From Pseudomonas putida (lineage in GTDB: Bacteria; Pseudomonadota; Gammaproteobacteria; Pseudomonadales; Pseudomonadaceae): a stretch of 64,000 bases of DNA. Location of the stretch: assembly GCF_030159595.1 (NCBI RefSeq), contig NZ_BSKJ01000007.1:248001-312000 (forward strand). The letters are read 5' to 3'. A model generated the notes under the pieces. It was not told the DNA's origin. It made no database searches and saw only the letters and a list, made by a program, of their open reading frames with translations. A program made the position numbers and the translations under genes. Of this stretch, positions 32,957 to 43,941 are shown one piece after another. Numbering within the stretch: the stretch's first letter is position 1; each line of letters begins with the position of its first letter.

Positions 32957-33784
32957 ATGGATTCCGATAAACGAAATGAGCAGGCCAGGGAAGTGGGCGT
33001 CAGTGCAGTGTCCCGTTTGTTCGCCGTATTGCGTGCGCTGGGCGACTGCGGTGGCGAAGGCGAGAAGGTCAGCCAGTTGGCGCAGCGGGTTGGGCTGGCG
33101 CAGCCCACCACTCACCGCCTACTGCGCAGCCTGATCGAAGAGGGCATGGTCGACCAGTGTGCGACCAGCAAGCGCTACCGCCTGAGCCTGGATTTTTTTG
33201 CTCTGGCAGCCAAAGCCGGGCAGGCTGGCAACCTGCGCGATGTGGTGCGCCCGAGCCTGTTGCGGCTGTCGGCATCGTTGGGTGATTCGCTGTTTCTACT
33301 GGCGCGTTCGGGGTTTGATGCCGTGTGCCTGGACCGCAGCGAAGGGCCTTACCCGATCCGCACCTTTACCGGCGACATCGGCGGCCGTGTGGCCTTGGGC
33401 GTGGGGCAGGGCAGCCTGGCTATTCTGGCCTTCCTGCCTGAGGAAGAGCGTGACGAGGTGATCCGTTACAACCTGCCGCGGCTCAAGGACTTTCACCACT
33501 ACGACGAAGTGCTGTTGCGTGCCGAAATCGACAACGTGCGCAGCCTGGGTTATGCCGGGCGCAACACCGGGGTACTCGATGGCATGGCCGGCCTGGCAGT
33601 GCCGATCCTGGACCGTAACGGCCATGCGGTGGCGGCCTTGAGCGTGGCGACCATCAGTGACCGCCTTGGGCCTAACCGCATGCCGACCGTGGTGGCCTTG
33701 CTCAAGCGCGAGGCGGCGGCGATCGGCGAACGGGTCAACCCGTTCGACCCGGTGCTGCGCCGGCCTTCGCATGTGTTTGGCTAA
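32957..33784 (+). CDS. IclR-family transcriptional regulator (regulator 3)
   Basis: 275 residues. The HTH (VSAVSRLFAVLRALGDCGGEGEKVSQLAQRVGLAQPTTHRLLRSLIEEGMV) covers about residues 15-75. The effector domain follows (GVGQGSLAILAFL, GYAGRNTGVLDGMAGLAVPILDRNGHAVAALSVATISDRL). It is divergent from the ABC/dehydrogenase operon and is its likely local regulator. It ends three bases from a converging ABC exporter gene. Confidence 0.85.
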   Translation: MDSDKRNEQAREVGVSAVSRLFAVLRALGDCGGEGEKVSQLAQRVGLAQPTTHRLLRSLIEEGMVDQCATSKRYRLSLDFFALAAKAGQAGNLRDVVRPSLLRLSASLGDSLFLLARSGFDAVCLDRSEGPYPIRTFTGDIGGRVALGVGQGSLAILAFLPEEERDEVIRYNLPRLKDFHHYDEVLLRAEIDNVRSLGYAGRNTGVLDGMAGLAVPILDRNGHAVAALSVATISDRLGPNRMPTVVALLKREAAAIGERVNPFDPVLRRPSHVFG

Positions 33785-33787
33785 GGC

Positions 33788-35641
33788 CTATTCCACCGCC
33801 TCGGCCACGCCTTGGTCTTCACCCAGGAACCCACCACTCTGGTGCTGCCAAAGCCGTGCATAGGTACCGTTCTTCGCCAACAGTTCGGCGTGGGTACCTT
33901 GCTCGATGATGCGCCCTTCATCCATCACGATCAGCCGGTCCATGGCCGCGATCGTCGACAGCCGGTGGGCGATGGCGATGACGGTCTTGCCTTGCATCAT
34001 TTCATCCAGGCTTTCCTGAATGGCCACTTCCACCTCCGAGTCCAGCGCACTGGTGGCTTCGTCCAGCAGCAGGATCGGCGCATTCTTCAGCATCACCCGG
34101 GCAATGGCGATGCGCTGGCGTTGGCCGCCGGATAGCTTGATGCCGCGTTCACCCACCAATGTGTCGTAGCCGCTGCGGCCTTGGCGGTCACTGAGCTGGC
34201 TGATGAACCCATCGGCTTGAGCATTGGCCGCCGCAGCGCGTATCTGCGCCTCGGTGGCGTCCGGGCGGCCATAGGCGATGTTGTCGCGGATGGACCGGTG
34301 TAGCAGCGAGGTGTCCTGGGTGACCATGCCGATGGCGCTGCGCAGGCTGTCCTGGGTGACCTTGGCGACGTCCTGCCCATCAATGCGGATGACACCGCTG
34401 TCCACGTCGTAGAAGCGCAGCAGCAGGTTGATCAACGTGGACTTGCCGGCGCCGGAGCGGCCGACCAACCCGACCTTTTCACCAGGGCGAATGTGCAGGC
34501 TCAGGTCGTTCAGCACCTGGCGCTCGCCGTTGTAGTTGAAGCTGACCTTGTCGAACGTTACTGCGCCGCCCTGAGTCGCCAGTTCGCCTGCATCGGTTGC
34601 ATCCTGCACCTTGGGGCCGCGGGTGAGGGTGGCCATGCCGTCCTGCACGGTGCCGATGCTCTCGAATAACGAGGTCATCTGCCACATGATCCAGTGCGAC
34701 ATCCCGTTGATACGCAGGGCCATGGCGGTGATTGCCGCGACTGCACCGGTGCCGACCTGGCCTTGGTGCCATAGCCACAGCGCATAGCCGCCGGCGCCAA
34801 AGATCAAGCCCACCACCAGCGCCTGGTTGACGATTTCGAACTGGCTGACCAGGCGCATCTGGCGAAAGCCTGTCTGCTTGAAGTCCTCCATGGCCGCGCG
34901 GGCGAAGTGCGCTTCGCGCCTGGAATGCGAGAACAGCTTTACCGTAGTGATGTTGGTGTAGGCATCGGAAACGCGCCCGGTCATCGACGACCGCGCATTG
35001 GCCTGTTCCTGCCCGACCTTGCCCAGGCGTGGCACGAAATACAGCATGGCCAGCCCGAACAGTGTGAGCCAGGCAATGAACGGCAGCATCAGCTTCAGGG
35101 CAAAACCACCCGCCAGGGCGATGATCGCAATGAAGTACACGCCGATACCGGGCAGTATTTCGATGACGGTGAACAGCACTTCGCGTACCGCCAAGGCTGT
35201 CTGCATCACCTTGGTGGTGACCCGACCCGAAAACTCGTCAGAGAAGAACGACAAGCTCTGGCGCAGCATCAGCCGGTGAAAGTCCCAGCGCAACCGCAGC
35301 GGCAGGTTGATCGCCAGCACTTGGTGCTGAACCATGGTGCGCATTGCCACCAGCCCGATGCTGGCCACCAGGACGATACCGATGCCCCACAACACACGGC
35401 TTTCCTCAGCACCTACGGTTCCCCCGGCCTGCCAGTTTGAGAGCAGGTCGACCACCTGGCCGAGGAAGGCAAACAGCCAGGCTTCGTAAACCGACACCCC
35501 GGCACTGAGCAGGGCAAGGGCAAGGATGTAGCCGCGGGCGCCCCGGGTGCAGGCCCACATGAAACGCAGCAGGCCCACCGGTGGTGGCGGCACTTCGTCA
35601 GGGGGGAAGGGGTCGAGCCAGCGTTCAAAAACACGAAACAT
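33788..35641 (-). CDS. ABC-type exporter with fused membrane and ATPase domains (MsbA/multidrug type)
   Basis: 617 residues. An N-terminal six-helix membrane domain (about residues 35-330) is joined to an ATPase domain with Walker A VGRSGAGKSTLINLLLRFYDVDSG, signature IKLSGGQRQRIAIARV, Walker B ILLLDEATSALDSE and H-loop AIAHRLSTI. It probably acts as a homodimer, exporting lipids or drugs. No operon partner is evident. Its 3' end nearly meets the IclR gene and a long gap lies upstream, so it is likely a single-gene unit. Confidence 0.85.
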   Translation of the reverse strand: MFRVFERWLDPFPPDEVPPPPVGLLRFMWACTRGARGYILALALLSAGVSVYEAWLFAFLGQVVDLLSNWQAGGTVGAEESRVLWGIGIVLVASIGLVAMRTMVQHQVLAINLPLRLRWDFHRLMLRQSLSFFSDEFSGRVTTKVMQTALAVREVLFTVIEILPGIGVYFIAIIALAGGFALKLMLPFIAWLTLFGLAMLYFVPRLGKVGQEQANARSSMTGRVSDAYTNITTVKLFSHSRREAHFARAAMEDFKQTGFRQMRLVSQFEIVNQALVVGLIFGAGGYALWLWHQGQVGTGAVAAITAMALRINGMSHWIMWQMTSLFESIGTVQDGMATLTRGPKVQDATDAGELATQGGAVTFDKVSFNYNGERQVLNDLSLHIRPGEKVGLVGRSGAGKSTLINLLLRFYDVDSGVIRIDGQDVAKVTQDSLRSAIGMVTQDTSLLHRSIRDNIAYGRPDATEAQIRAAAANAQADGFISQLSDRQGRSGYDTLVGERGIKLSGGQRQRIAIARVMLKNAPILLLDEATSALDSEVEVAIQESLDEMMQGKTVIAIAHRLSTIAAMDRLIVMDEGRIIEQGTHAELLAKNGTYARLWQHQSGGFLGEDQGVAEAVE

Positions 35642-36378
35642 GTGGGTCTCCGCAAATCAGGTTTTGCTTACCGGGTAACCATACCGCACATCCAGGCATT
35701 CGCATGCCGGCATAATCTTTTCTCATCAAGTCATCGCCCGATGAGGTCGCGACATGCGCGGTGAACGAAAGTTCAGGCTTTTGCACAGAGCCGGCTAACG
35801 CCCAGGCGGTCAGCCTCTTGTATGCGAGTCGTAAACAGGCATTAAAACGCACTTTTAAGACAGGCGCGTGGCGCCGCCATGCCAATGCTGACTTTCGACG
35901 ACACTTGCTGCTGAAAAAACGACAGCAACACACAAAATAAAGAGTGACGCCGGCATGAATAAGTTGGCGTTTCAGAACCCTCCACCCGCGCCGGTAAACG
36001 GCCTGATCACGACATGGGCCAAGCCGGTTTCTGATCTTTTTTTCATATTCAGGCGTACGGGATACTTGACACGGATAAAGGATGTTTTAGCGCGCGTGTC
36101 AGCCGCATCAGGAACTGTCAGGCACATGCCCCGGCAGCGTTGACCACCGTTCAATCCCTCGCCTATGCTGTGTCTACACATAGTAGACAATAGATCGTTG
36201 CGCCGTTTTCATCTGCGCAGCGGGCCTGCAAACGTGCGCGTCAATCACCACCAGCGGATGGCGTCAGTCAGCCTGCCGGTAGGTTTCCGCCGATCTATTA
36301 CTGCAATGGCTTGCTAATAAGCGAGTGCCAAACGTCTTAAGTATCCAACAATAATTAATACCACAGGGGACACGCGCG
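35642..36378. other. Long intergenic region upstream of the exporter and the MFS gene
   Basis: 737 bp between divergent genes. It contains a short TTACC-G-GGTAA palindrome at 35668-35678 near the exporter start and the GntR-like palindrome at 36171. The rest is mixed, with an AT-rich stretch (36340-36365) just before the MFS gene that may be its promoter. Short open frames here show no protein-like composition or ribosome binding site. Confidence 0.4.
36171..36189. promoter_or_regulatory. GntR-like operator palindrome
   Basis: TGTCTAC-ACATA-GTAGACA is a perfect 7-5-7 inverted repeat, 190 bp before the MFS start. Its shape resembles sites of FCD-type GntR repressors that control sugar-acid genes. 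No GntR gene is in the window. Confidence 0.5.
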
Positions 36379-37710
36379 GTGACGAGCAGTACTGTTTCAA
36401 TCGAAGATGTACCATTGAACCGATTCCACCAACTCATGACCTTGCGCGCCGGCGGTGGCTGGATTCTCGACGGTTATATCCTGAGTATTATCGGGGTGGT
36501 GATCGTGCAGTTTTCCGATTACCTGAAACTGGACTCATTCTGGCAGGGCCTGGTGGCCGCGTCGGCCATGCTGGGGACCTTCTGCAGTGGCTTCCTGGGT
36601 GGCTGGCTGACCGACAAGGTCGGGCGTCGTCGCCTGTTCTTCGTCGGGCCCATCCTGTTCATCGTTGGTTCGGTCGGCACCTTCTGGGTGGAGTCGGGCT
36701 TTGCGCTGTTCGTGCTGCGCTTCCTGGTGGGCGTTGGCGTGGGCCTTGAATACCCTGTCGCGGGTTCGTTGCTTACCGAATTCCTGCCGCAAAAGCACCG
36801 TGGCCGTCGCTTGGCCGGGCTGACCATCCTGTGGTTCGCGGGTGCTGCACTGTCCTACATGGTGGGCAATTTCATTCTGGCGCGTGGCGGCGATGATGCC
36901 TGGCGCTGGGTGCTGGCAAGCGCCGGGGTGCTCGGCGTGTTGCTGTTCATCATCCGCCTGAAGACGCCTGAATCGCCACGTTGGCTGATGAGCAAGGGGC
37001 GCTTCGACGAAGCGGATCGCATCATCAAGCAGGTCTACGGGCCGTCATTCTCGCTCGCCAACATGCCTGAGCAAGCGACGGAGCAAAAGGTGTCGCTGAG
37101 CGCGCTGATGCGCTCGGGCTACGGCAAACGCATGTTGTTTGTCGCGGTGTTCTGGAGTGCCGCAGTGGTGCCGATGTTTGCGGTGTACTCCTTCGCCCCG
37201 GTGGTGCTGCAGGCACTGAACCTGAAAGGCGATTGGGCCTCGTACGGCTCAGTGCTGATTACGCTGTTGTTCGTGGTCGGCTGCATTGTGGCCACCCGCA
37301 TGATCGACACCCTTGGGCGTCGCCCGCTGATCATCCACAGCTTCTTGTGGTCCACCCTCGCACTGCTGGGGCTGGGCGTATTCTCCAACGGTTCGGAGGT
37401 GCTGGTACTGGTGCTGTTCGGTGCCTATGCGCTGTTTATCGGCGGGGCGCAAGTGCTGGAACTGGTGTACCCCAATGAACTCTTCCCCACCGAAATTCGT
37501 GCGTTTGCGGTGGGCATGGGGTCGTCCATGTCGCGTATCGGCTCTGCCGCTGGTACATGGCTGGTGCCCGTTTCGTTGCAGAGCATCGGGATCGGCAACA
37601 CCATGCTGGTCGCGGCACTGGTTTCGCTCGCCGGGTTGATCGTGTCGGTGTGGTTGGCACCTGAAACGCGTGGCATGAGCCTGGAGGCAGCTTCTTCGCT
37701 TGAGCGTTGA
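36379..37710 (+). CDS. MFS transporter, sugar-porter-like
   Basis: 443 residues with twelve predicted membrane segments. Sugar-porter landmarks are GGWLTDKVGRRRLFFVGP after helix 2, PESPRWLMSKGRFDEA after helix 6, ATRMIDTLGRRPLI after helix 8, and PNELFPTEIRAFAVGMGSSMSRIGSAAGTWLVP then APETRGMSLE at the C terminus. The start is GTG at 36379 with AGGGGA eight bases upstream. A DapA-family gene follows after a terminator-like hairpin, so they may share regulation but not a full transcript. The likely substrate is a sugar acid or keto acid. Confidence 0.85.
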   Translation: MTSSTVSIEDVPLNRFHQLMTLRAGGGWILDGYILSIIGVVIVQFSDYLKLDSFWQGLVAASAMLGTFCSGFLGGWLTDKVGRRRLFFVGPILFIVGSVGTFWVESGFALFVLRFLVGVGVGLEYPVAGSLLTEFLPQKHRGRRLAGLTILWFAGAALSYMVGNFILARGGDDAWRWVLASAGVLGVLLFIIRLKTPESPRWLMSKGRFDEADRIIKQVYGPSFSLANMPEQATEQKVSLSALMRSGYGKRMLFVAVFWSAAVVPMFAVYSFAPVVLQALNLKGDWASYGSVLITLLFVVGCIVATRMIDTLGRRPLIIHSFLWSTLALLGLGVFSNGSEVLVLVLFGAYALFIGGAQVLELVYPNELFPTEIRAFAVGMGSSMSRIGSAAGTWLVPVSLQSIGIGNTMLVAALVSLAGLIVSVWLAPETRGMSLEAASSLER

Positions 37711-37732
37711 GACTGTCCTGTGCTGCAAAGAC

Positions 37733-37758
37733 GCCCCCGCAGGCTTGCCTGTGGGGGC
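37733..37758 (+). terminator. Terminator-like hairpin after the MFS gene
   Basis: GCCCCCGCAGGC-TT-GCCTGTGGGGGC forms a strong stem 22 bp after the MFS stop. The 3' side reads TTCG rather than a long T-run, so termination may be partial. Confidence 0.6.
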
Positions 37759-37852
37759 TTCGAGCGTTGCGATGCTTCAGCAAGGTCGAGGGTTGACACC
37801 TCGCGTGTCGCTCCACCATTATCCAGCCTAATCCACGCAACGGGCTTCCCCT

Positions 37853-37954
37853 ATGTCCCTGTCCAACCACGCCATCTTCGCTTCGGGCTTCATCGCCCAG
37901 GCAGGCGCGTGCGTTGCCGTTGCCAAGAAATCCAAGAAACAGCCGCTCATCTGA
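37853..37954 (+). CDS. Possible 33-residue small protein
   Basis: The frame ATG 37853 to TGA 37954 encodes a peptide starting MSLSNHAIFASGF and ending KKSKKQPLI. A hydrophobic N-terminal two thirds and a basic tail are seen, as in small membrane-associated peptides. There is no clear ribosome binding site and I do not recognise it. It fills part of the 364-bp gap between the MFS gene and the DapA-family gene. Low confidence. Confidence 0.25.
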   Translation: MSLSNHAIFASGFIAQAGACVAVAKKSKKQPLI

Positions 37955-37964
37955 CCGAGGCGCG

Positions 37965-37993
37965 CTGTCTCGTCAGGTGGGCTGACGAGACAG
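37965..37993. promoter_or_regulatory. Perfect 11-bp inverted repeat in the leader of the DapA-family gene
   Basis: CTGTCTCGTCA and TGACGAGACAG pair perfectly around a 7-base loop, 82 bp before the DapA-family start codon. There is no T-run, so it may be an operator, an mRNA leader hairpin or an attenuator. Confidence 0.45.
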
Positions 37994-38074
37994 AAGGCGC
38001 CAGGTATCCCTGCCAGACCACTTCGACTCTTCACCCTCTGACGCTGACTTTCGGTCAACATCAGGAGTTTTTGC

Positions 38075-38941
38075 ATGTCGAATTTCCGTGGTATCTGGAT
38101 CGCCCTCGTCACGCCAATGCGCGCCAATGAAATCGACTTTGCCGCCTTGGAAAAGCTGGTGAAGAAGCTGCTTGAAGACGGCGTGGCCGGTTTTGTGGTG
38201 TGCGGTACCACGGGGGAGGCGGCGGCGCTGTCCAAGGCCGAGCAGCTGGCGGTGCTGGATGCGGTGCTGGCCTGGGTGGAACCGGCCAGGGTGGTGATGG
38301 GCTTGTCGGGTTACAACCTGCGTGAGCTGCTGGCCTTCCAGGCTGAAATTCAGCAGCGTGACATTGGCGGGCTGCTGGTCCCCGCACCTTGCTACATCCG
38401 CCCTTCGCAAGCCGGCCTGGAAGCCTTCTTCGCCACGGTGGCAGGTGCTGCCAGCGTGCCAGTGATCGTCTACGACATCCCCTATCGCACTGGCGTGCGC
38501 ATCGAGCGTGAAACCCTGCGCCGTATCGTGCGCCACCCGCGCATTGCGGCTGTCAAGGATTGCAGCGGCGACAGCGAGACCACCATGGCCCTGATCGAGG
38601 ATGGCCATGCCCAGGTGCTGGCTGGTGAAGACCTGCAGATCTTCAACAACTTGTGCCTGGGTGGCGCTGGGGCCATCTCAGCCTCCGCACATGTGCGCGC
38701 CGACCTGTATGTGCGCATGCTGCAGCAGGTCGACAGCGGCGATTGGGTGGCCGCGCGTGGCACGTTCTACCAGTTGTTGCCCTGGATCAAGGTGGCTTTT
38801 GCCGAGCCCAACCCGGCAGTGGTGAAGGCGGCGTTGCAGTTGCAAAACCTGATTGCAGACGAGCTGCGCGAGCCGATGCAAGCGTGCACGGACACGACCC
38901 GAGGCACGCTGCAACGCGTGCTGGGCTCACTCGGCGCCTGA
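38075..38941 (+). CDS. Dihydrodipicolinate synthase (DapA)-family aldolase/dehydratase
   Basis: 288 residues. The family's pyruvate-binding GTTGE is in VCGTTGEAAAL (about 45), the catalytic Tyr in VIVYDIPYRTG (about 131) and the Schiff-base Lys in IAAVKDCSGD (about 160). It carries GAGAISASAHVRADLYV in place of the usual GxISVxAN. As the organism must hold a biosynthetic dapA elsewhere, and this copy follows a sugar-type MFS carrier, a catabolic role such as keto-sugar-acid dehydratase or aldolase is likely. CAGGAG lies about eight bases before the start. It ends 22 bp before the amidase promoter. Confidence 0.8.
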   Translation: MSNFRGIWIALVTPMRANEIDFAALEKLVKKLLEDGVAGFVVCGTTGEAAALSKAEQLAVLDAVLAWVEPARVVMGLSGYNLRELLAFQAEIQQRDIGGLLVPAPCYIRPSQAGLEAFFATVAGAASVPVIVYDIPYRTGVRIERETLRRIVRHPRIAAVKDCSGDSETTMALIEDGHAQVLAGEDLQIFNNLCLGGAGAISASAHVRADLYVRMLQQVDSGDWVAARGTFYQLLPWIKVAFAEPNPAVVKAALQLQNLIADELREPMQACTDTTRGTLQRVLGSLGA

Positions 38942-38963
38942 AGCGGCAACGGCTGTTGGCGGG

Positions 38964-38992
38964 TTGACAAGCCGCCACACCCGGCATATACC
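38964..38992 (+). promoter_or_regulatory. Sigma-70 promoter of the amidase operon
   Basis: TTGACA (38964-38969), a 17-base spacer, then TATACC (38987-38992). This near-consensus promoter fits the constitutive start known for the Pseudomonas ami operon, where control acts by antitermination in the leader. Confidence 0.75.
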
Positions 38993-39011
38993 GTTGGTTG
39001 TCAGGAGCTGC

Positions 39012-39091
39012 GCATCAATGGCGATGCCGCTGCCTCCACCCCGAACCCCAAAGAGCAAATGAGCTCTCTCCGCCTGCGGAGAGGGCTTTTT
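39012..39091 (+). ncRNA. ANTAR-type two-hexaloop antitermination leader of the ami operon
   Basis: First hairpin: GCATC-AATGGC-GATGC (39012-39027) with a six-base loop having A at position 1 and G at position 4. Second hairpin: AGAGC-AAATGA-GCTCT (39052-39067), also a hexaloop. The second stem shares bases 39066-39067 with the terminator stem that follows, so the two are mutually exclusive. This is the architecture bound by ANTAR proteins, and AmiR is encoded in the same operon. The second loop has T rather than G at position 4, so its fit is weaker. Confidence 0.75.
39066..39091 (+). terminator. Leader terminator of the ami operon (target of AmiR antitermination)
   Basis: CTCTCCGC-CT-GCGGAGAG (39066-39083), then GGC and five T. 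It lies 36 bp before amiE and should stop transcription unless AmiR stabilises the preceding hairpin. Confidence 0.8.
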
Positions 39092-39109
39092 GTCGTCCCT
39101 GAAAAATAA

Positions 39110-40171
<1,062 letters not shown>

Positions 40172-40181
40172 AGGGCGTGCC

Positions 40182-40203
40182 CAGCGTGCCTGCGGGCACG
40201 CTG
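40182..40203 (+). terminator. Intercistronic hairpin between amiE and amiB
   Basis: CAGCGTGCC-TGCG-GGCACGCTG is a perfect 9-bp stem directly after amiE, with no long T-run. It may act as a partial terminator or a 3' end stabiliser, giving more amiE than downstream mRNA. Confidence 0.6.
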
Positions 40204-40225
40204 TTTCACCGTTGAGGGGAAGACC

Positions 40226-41347
40226 ATGCCGTTCTTGAACGACCTGCTGGAGCAGACGCGCCGCGATGCATCCTCCAGCGCTGCACTGAATGCCGAAAAC
40301 TGCCACACCCGGACAATCATCGAAACCCACCTGCGTAGCGAAGACACCCTGCAGTCGCGCTTTCGCTTCGATGTCGCCGCTGTCATGCAGGTGTTACGCA
40401 ACGAAGTACTGGGCCAGGACGAAGCCCTGCAGGCCATCGAAGATGTGCTCACGGTGGTGCGAGCGGATATTCTCGACCCGCGCCGGCCACTGTTCACGGC
40501 GTTGTTCCTCGGCCCGACCGGGGTGGGCAAGACCGAGATCGTGCGTGCTCTGGCCCGCGCACTGCACGGTGACGCCGATGCCTTCTGCCGGGTCGACATG
40601 AACACGCTGGCCCAAGAGCATTACGCCGCTGCTCTGACTGGCGCGCCGCCGGGCTATGCTGGCGCCAAGGAGGGCCGCACGCTGTTCGATCAGGCGCTGC
40701 TGGACGGCAGCCAGGGGCGCCCGGGGATCGTGCTGTTCGATGAGCTGGAAAAGGCCAGCAAGGAGGTGTCCCAGGCGCTGCTCAATGTGTTCGACAACGG
40801 CCTGCTGCGCTTGGCTTCCGGGGAAAAGAGCTTCAATTTCCGCAATACCCTGGTGTTCATGACCAGCAACCTGGCGGCAGACGAAATACGCCAGCACAGG
40901 CTTGGCCCGCTGGCTTCGCTGCGGCGTTTGCTGGGGCAGCGGGCAGGGCAACGCGAACGTTTGCTGGGCCTGGTCCGGCGACGCCTGGTGAAGCGCTTTT
41001 CTGCCGAGTTCGTCAACCGCATCGACAGCACCGTGGTGTTCAACGCCATCGAGCAGGAAGTGAGCGAGCGCATCGTCGAGCTGGAGGTGTCGCGCCTGAA
41101 CCGCCGTCTGGCCAAGCACCACTGCCGCCTGCAACTGGATGCGGCCGTGGTCGGCAAGCTGGCCCGCGAAGGGCATGACGTGGAGTTCGGTGCCCGCGCG
41201 CTCAAGCGCTTCATCCGCCATGAGCTGGAGGTGCCACTGGCCGAGTACTTGCTCGGCAACCGTATTCCATGCCGGGCCGAAGTGGCCTGCATGACAGTGG
41301 CCGGCCACCTCGAACGCGGGCGTATCCGTTTTTCGGTACCTACATGA
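40226..41347 (+). CDS. amiB: AmiB, AAA+ ATPase of the amidase operon
   Basis: 373 residues resembling the C-terminal AAA+ module of Clp proteins. Walker A GPTGVGKTE at about 96-104, Walker B IVLFDELEKA, sensor-like RNTLVFMTSNLAADEI, and a ClpB-type D2 small domain (FSAEFVNRIDSTVVF, LAREGHDVEFGARALKRFIRHELEVPLAEYLL). It lacks a peptidase-binding loop that I can recognise. It may serve AmiS-dependent uptake as an energising partner, as proposed for P. aeruginosa, though its role is poorly known. It follows amiE and a hairpin and precedes amiC by 21 bp. Confidence 0.9.
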   Translation: MPFLNDLLEQTRRDASSSAALNAENCHTRTIIETHLRSEDTLQSRFRFDVAAVMQVLRNEVLGQDEALQAIEDVLTVVRADILDPRRPLFTALFLGPTGVGKTEIVRALARALHGDADAFCRVDMNTLAQEHYAAALTGAPPGYAGAKEGRTLFDQALLDGSQGRPGIVLFDELEKASKEVSQALLNVFDNGLLRLASGEKSFNFRNTLVFMTSNLAADEIRQHRLGPLASLRRLLGQRAGQRERLLGLVRRRLVKRFSAEFVNRIDSTVVFNAIEQEVSERIVELEVSRLNRRLAKHHCRLQLDAAVVGKLAREGHDVEFGARALKRFIRHELEVPLAEYLLGNRIPCRAEVACMTVAGHLERGRIRFSVPT

Positions 41348-43107
<1,760 letters not shown>

Positions 43108-43119
43108 GAAGAGGTTGCC

Positions 43120-43632
43120 ATGTTGTACGGACTGGTTCTGCTGTATGTGGGTGCGGTGCTGTTCATCAACAGCATCTGGCTGATGGGGCGTATCACCGAC
43201 CGCGAAGTGGCGGTGATCAACCTGTTTGTCGGCTTGCTCAGCCTGCTGGTAGCGGTCTACCTGATTTTCGTGGTGGGCGCGGCCGAAGGCATCAAGGCGG
43301 GCGCCTTGACCATCCTGTTCGCCTTTACCTACCTGTGGGTGGCCGCCAACCAGTTGCTGCAGGTCGACGGCCGCGGGTTGGGCTGGTTCTGCCTGTTCGT
43401 CAGCGTGACGGCGCTGGTGGTGACGGTCAGTTCCATCCCGGGCGCCGAGGGGCTGATGAAGGTGTGGGATGTGCTGAACTGGGCTGCATGGACAGTGTTG
43501 TGGTTCAGTTTTTTCCTGATGCTGGCCTTGGCCAGGAAGATTCAGCGGCTGGTGGCGGTGATGACCCTGGTATGCGCAATCTTCACCGCCTGGGTGCCTG
43601 GGCTGCTGATCTTGTGGCAGCAGATGGGCTAA
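43120..43632 (+). CDS. amiS: AmiS, amide channel (UreI/AmiS family)
   Basis: 170 residues, nearly all membrane, with six predicted helices: [50 protein letters not shown] at the N terminus and [24 protein letters not shown] at the end. The family forms proton-gated or passive amide/urea channels in the inner membrane. Last gene of the ami operon, 12 bp after amiR, followed by a REP palindrome. Confidence 0.92.
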   Translation: MLYGLVLLYVGAVLFINSIWLMGRITDREVAVINLFVGLLSLLVAVYLIFVVGAAEGIKAGALTILFAFTYLWVAANQLLQVDGRGLGWFCLFVSVTALVVTVSSIPGAEGLMKVWDVLNWAAWTVLWFSFFLMLALARKIQRLVAVMTLVCAIFTAWVPGLLILWQQMG

Positions 43633-43666
43633 GGGCTACGCGACCACCCTGAACGCTGATTCGATT

Positions 43667-43698
43667 CCTGTGGGAGCGGGTAAACCCGCTCCTACAGG
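43667..43698. repeat. REP palindrome
   Basis: CCTGTGGGAGCGGG and CCCGCTCCTACAGG face each other around TAAA. Same REP family as 24629 and 62756, here between the converging amiS gene and a small secreted-protein gene. Confidence 0.85.
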
Positions 43699-43707
43699 TC
43701 TCAGCCT

Positions 43708-43941
43708 TCAGAAGCCCTTGCTTACCGCTGTCTGGGCATCGGCCCTTTGCTGCGCTTGCTTGGCTTGCACCTGGGCGATCTGCTGTTTCTGTACTGCTGC
43801 GTCATTGCCCCACAGCCGGGCCTGCTCGGCCACGAAGTTCTGCTTGAACTGTTGAGCCCGCATGGACCCGTCTTCAGCGTGAACAGCGCCGGCCAGACCA
43901 AGCAGCATGCTGCCTATCGCGATGGTATTTACCCGTTTCAT
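43708..43941 (-). CDS. Small secreted Gln/Ala-rich protein
   Basis: 77 residues with a signal peptide (MKRVNTIAIGSMLLGLAGAVHA, then EDGSM). The mature part is short, helical and rich in Gln and Ala (QQFKQNFVAEQARLWG, QKQQIAQVQAKQAQQRADAQTAVSKGF). No cysteines or known motif. Start at 43941 rather than the longer frame at 44007, because the signal peptide begins there. Likely periplasmic; function unknown. It stands alone between amiS and a histidine kinase gene. Confidence 0.7.
   Translation of the reverse strand: MKRVNTIAIGSMLLGLAGAVHAEDGSMRAQQFKQNFVAEQARLWGNDAAVQKQQIAQVQAKQAQQRADAQTAVSKGF

Noticed and set aside
35668-35678. Short TTACC-G-GGTAA palindrome near the exporter start
   Set aside because: Eleven bases with five-base arms; not repeated elsewhere in what I examined, so it is not called as an operator on its own.
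35955-36143. 62-codon ORF in the long intergenic region
   Set aside because: No clear ribosome binding site, no recognisable motif, and the predicted peptide is not protein-like; left as intergenic.
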